7,224 bases of DNA from Intestinimonas timonensis (GTDB lineage: Bacteria > Bacillota > Clostridia > Oscillospirales > Oscillospiraceae). A program made the position numbers and the translations under genes. Positions 5,957-7,224 of this stretch are shown one piece after another. The DNA lies in contig NZ_LR130834.1 of NCBI RefSeq assembly GCF_900626145.1, forward strand, positions 1 to 7,224. The letters run 5' to 3'. The notes beneath the pieces were generated by a model, which did not search any database, was not told where the DNA came from, and saw nothing but the letters and a program-made list of their open reading frames with translations. How positions within the stretch are numbered: the first letter of the stretch is position 1; each line of letters begins with the position of its first letter.

Positions 5957-6850
5957 ATGGGGCAAGAGGATAAGATTCAGCTTTTTGAAGATAAGCGCAT
6001 CCGCACAGCCTGGGACGAGGATAAAGAGGAATGGTACTTTTCTGTTGTTGATGTCGTTGCAGTTTTGACCGATCAGCCGGATCAGCGTGGCGCAAGCAAC
6101 TACTGGGCAAAGCTGAAACAACGCCTTAAAGACGAAGGTGCAGATCAGTTGCTGACAAATTGTCAGCAACTGAAATTGAGGTCCCCAAAGGATGGAAAAC
6201 GGTATAATACTGATGTGGCAGATACGGAACAGCTTCTGCGTATCATCCAGTCCATACCATCTCCCAAAGCTGAGCCGTTTAAGCTATGGTTGGCACAGGT
6301 TGGTCGGGAGCGAATCGAAGAAACGATAGATCCGGAACTGACCATTGAACGGGCGCTGGAAACCTATCTGAAGAAAGGCTATACCCGTGAATGGATCAAT
6401 CAGCGACTGCAGGCGATCCAGGTTCGCAAAGAGCTGACCGATGAATGGGATGCCCGTGGTGTTCAAAAGGGCATTGAGTATGCCATTCTTACAGATGAGA
6501 TATCCCGAGCATGGTCCGGGATGTCCACCAGACAGTATAAGAATCTCAAGGGGCTGAAAAAGGAAAACCTGCGGGACAATATGACTACACTGGAATTGGT
6601 TCTGAATATGCTGGCCGAGGCTACGACCACAGAAATTTCCAAGCAGAAAGCACCGGAATCTTTTTCTGATAATATCGAAGTGGCTCGTGCAGGCGGTAAA
6701 GTCGCTGGAGATGCCCGAAAGGCTATTGAGTTGCAAACAGGTGTCCCTGTTATTACGGAAAAGAATGCTGTCCAACTCAATCAAGTGATAACCGATTTGA
6801 TTGAAGGGGGTATCTCCGAATCGGAAGTTGACTCATCAAAACAAGAATAA
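5957..6850 (+). CDS. BRO-N (phage antirepressor-like) protein with DinD-like C-terminal half
   Basis: A 297-residue protein whose N-terminal part (about residues 8-118) is a BRO-N domain, the DNA-binding module of phage antirepressors and baculovirus repeated ORFs: WYFSVVDVVAVLTD at 26-39, SNYWAKLKQRL at 47-57, then a beta-rich stretch ending in PFKLWLAQVG at 107-116. The C-terminal half (about 150-280) resembles the SOS-induced protein DinD of Enterobacteria: RKELTDEW, then KGLKKENLRDNMTTLEL at 198-214 (DinD has RKGLKKNQKILDHMGSTEL), then VARAGGKV and a conserved helix to about 275. A role in gene regulation or the DNA-damage response of the element is inferred; in E. coli DinD inhibits RecA, but that activity cannot be assumed here. 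The gene starts directly after the phosphatase stop. A 29-base palindrome lies inside it at 6145-6173. Confidence 0.85.
   Translation: MGQEDKIQLFEDKRIRTAWDEDKEEWYFSVVDVVAVLTDQPDQRGASNYWAKLKQRLKDEGADQLLTNCQQLKLRSPKDGKRYNTDVADTEQLLRIIQSIPSPKAEPFKLWLAQVGRERIEETIDPELTIERALETYLKKGYTREWINQRLQAIQVRKELTDEWDARGVQKGIEYAILTDEISRAWSGMSTRQYKNLKGLKKENLRDNMTTLELVLNMLAEATTTEISKQKAPESFSDNIEVARAGGKVAGDARKAIELQTGVPVITEKNAVQLNQVITDLIEGGISESEVDSSKQE
6145..6173. repeat. Perfect 14-base-arm palindrome inside the BRO-N gene
   Basis: TCAGTTGCTGACAA (6145-6158) is followed by one A and then its exact reverse complement (6160-6173). It encodes residues 63-73 (DQLLTNCQQLK). It could be an internal operator, an mRNA hairpin or a protein-binding site; the codons alone do not require such symmetry. 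Confidence 0.85.
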
Positions 6851-6913
6851 ATAATTTGAGTTTTGCGGAGATAACATGACATCTACAGCGTTTTGATGTT
6901 ACAAAGTAGAGCC

Positions 6914-6962
6914 AGACGAACACATGAGCCAGCCATTTACATGGTGAGCGGTGTGTTCGTCT
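6914..6962 (+). terminator. Hairpin after the BRO-N gene, possible operon terminator
   Basis: AGACGAACACA (6914-6924) pairs perfectly with 6952-6962, and a nested CCAT/ATGG hairpin (6933-6944) sits in the 27-base loop. The sequence after it (TGGTTTAT) is only weakly U-rich, so it may be a terminator, an mRNA-stabilising 3' structure or a small structured RNA element. Confidence 0.4.
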
Positions 6963-7003
6963 TGGTTTATCCGCTCAAAAACGCGGACAAATGAAAAAAG
7001 AGG

Positions 7004-7037
7004 CTTCCGTTAAGGGGTATTATCCCTTAGACGGAAG
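7004..7037 (-). terminator. Intrinsic terminator reading on the minus strand
   Basis: CTTCCGTTAAGGG (7004-7016) pairs with 7024-7037 over 13 bases with one bulged G at 7030 and a seven-base loop. On the minus strand the stem is followed within a few bases by a run of six U's (plus-strand A's at 6994-6999). There is no U-run on the plus strand. Confidence 0.6.
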
Positions 7038-7065
7038 TAACCGTCAAATATCCCTGCGCATAAAA

Positions 7066-7105
7066 AGGCCGCCATCTCAGTGCCTGTGCATTGAGATGGC
7101 GGCCT
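7066..7105 (-). terminator. Strong intrinsic terminator reading on the minus strand
   Basis: The arms 7066-7083 and 7088-7105 pair over 18 bases with one G-U wobble and a four-base loop. The GC-rich base GGCCGCC is followed directly by UUUUUA on the minus strand, the classic rho-independent form. It implies a minus-strand transcript arriving from beyond the right edge. Confidence 0.8.
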
Positions 7106-7114
7106 GCAGTTCTA

Positions 7115-7222
7115 TTATGATTTAGGACTTCTGCATTCCTGGGGTGCGTTCACCGGGAGGAAAGATTCCGCCCAGACTTCATCCGTCCGGCTCAGGCCAG
7201 GTGCATGGTTAAGGAGCCAAAC
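7115..7222 (-). CDS. Possible C-terminal end of an unidentified minus-strand gene
   Basis: On the minus strand a frame is open from the window edge for 35 codons and ends in TAA at 7115-7117, nine bases before the strong terminator at 7066-7105. The product ends in PQECRSPKS and is not recognised. The spacing of stop and terminator fits a real gene end, but the stretch is short and the plus strand is open here too, so this is tentative. Confidence 0.25.
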   Translation of the reverse strand, partial: VWLLNHAPGLSRTDEVWAESFLPVNAPQECRSPKS

Positions 7223-7224
7223 CA

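Larger units (their letters stand above)
6851..7224. other. Intergenic region with clustered hairpins
   Basis: This 374-base stretch holds no convincing complete gene. It contains three strong inverted repeats (6914-6962, 7004-7037, 7066-7105) and a small five-pair hairpin at 6970-6987. The last 110 bases are open in one frame on each strand. The arrangement suggests a convergent junction where plus-strand cargo genes meet a minus-strand transcript from the right, possibly the boundary of the module. Confidence 0.6.

Noticed and set aside
5603..6169. 188-residue ORF on the minus strand opposite the phosphatase and BRO-N genes
   Set aside because: Its composition is that of an antisense shadow, and the plus-strand genes have full family motifs.
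1..7224. Terminal inverted repeats of a transposon at the window ends (GGTTTACCG at the left, GAGCCAAACCA at the right)
   Set aside because: Only about five bases match and the window edges are arbitrary.
1..7224. CRISPR arrays, tRNA or rRNA genes
   Set aside because: No spaced direct repeats, cloverleaf or rRNA-like sequence was seen on either strand.

Overview
The window looks like an accessory (mobile-element) segment from a gut-type Firmicute of class Clostridia. The reasons are the moderate GC content, the strong AGGAGG-like ribosome binding sites, tightly packed genes all on the plus strand, and protein families (tandem large serine recombinases, BRO-N proteins, short DUF1016 N-terminal proteins) typical of integrative elements in Oscillospiraceae and Lachnospiraceae. 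No species marker is present, so the assignment is only to this broad group.

Layout. Positions 1-187 are a leader with no convincing gene. Positions 188-4153 hold three tandem genes of the large serine recombinase family. The first and third are complete, with a catalytic serine domain, recombinase domain, zinc ribbon, coiled coil and C-terminal beta motif. The middle one has no catalytic domain and no zinc ribbon. A metallophosphoesterase gene (4176-4922) follows 22 bases after the third recombinase and ends in an intrinsic terminator that overlaps its stop codon. A second gene block then starts: a DUF1016 (YhcG-type) N-terminal-domain protein without its nuclease half (from 5008), a low-molecular-weight protein tyrosine phosphatase (5489-5956), and a BRO-N protein with a DinD-like C-terminal half (5957-6850). 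The last 374 bases contain three strong hairpins and no convincing complete gene. Two of them read as terminators for transcription entering from the right on the minus strand.

How the parts may work together. The three recombinases probably form the integration/excision module of an integrative element. The middle protein could be a DNA-binding partner or directionality factor. The downstream genes look like cargo or element-regulation genes: two phosphatases of unrelated folds, a truncated DUF1016 protein and an antirepressor/DinD-like protein. Points worth following up are the 437-base out-of-frame overlap of the DUF1016 ORF with the phosphatase, the 116-base overlap between recombinases 2 and 3, the metallophosphoesterase packed directly behind the recombinases, and a 29-base perfect palindrome inside the BRO-N gene. 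No CRISPR array, tRNA, rRNA or insertion sequence was seen.
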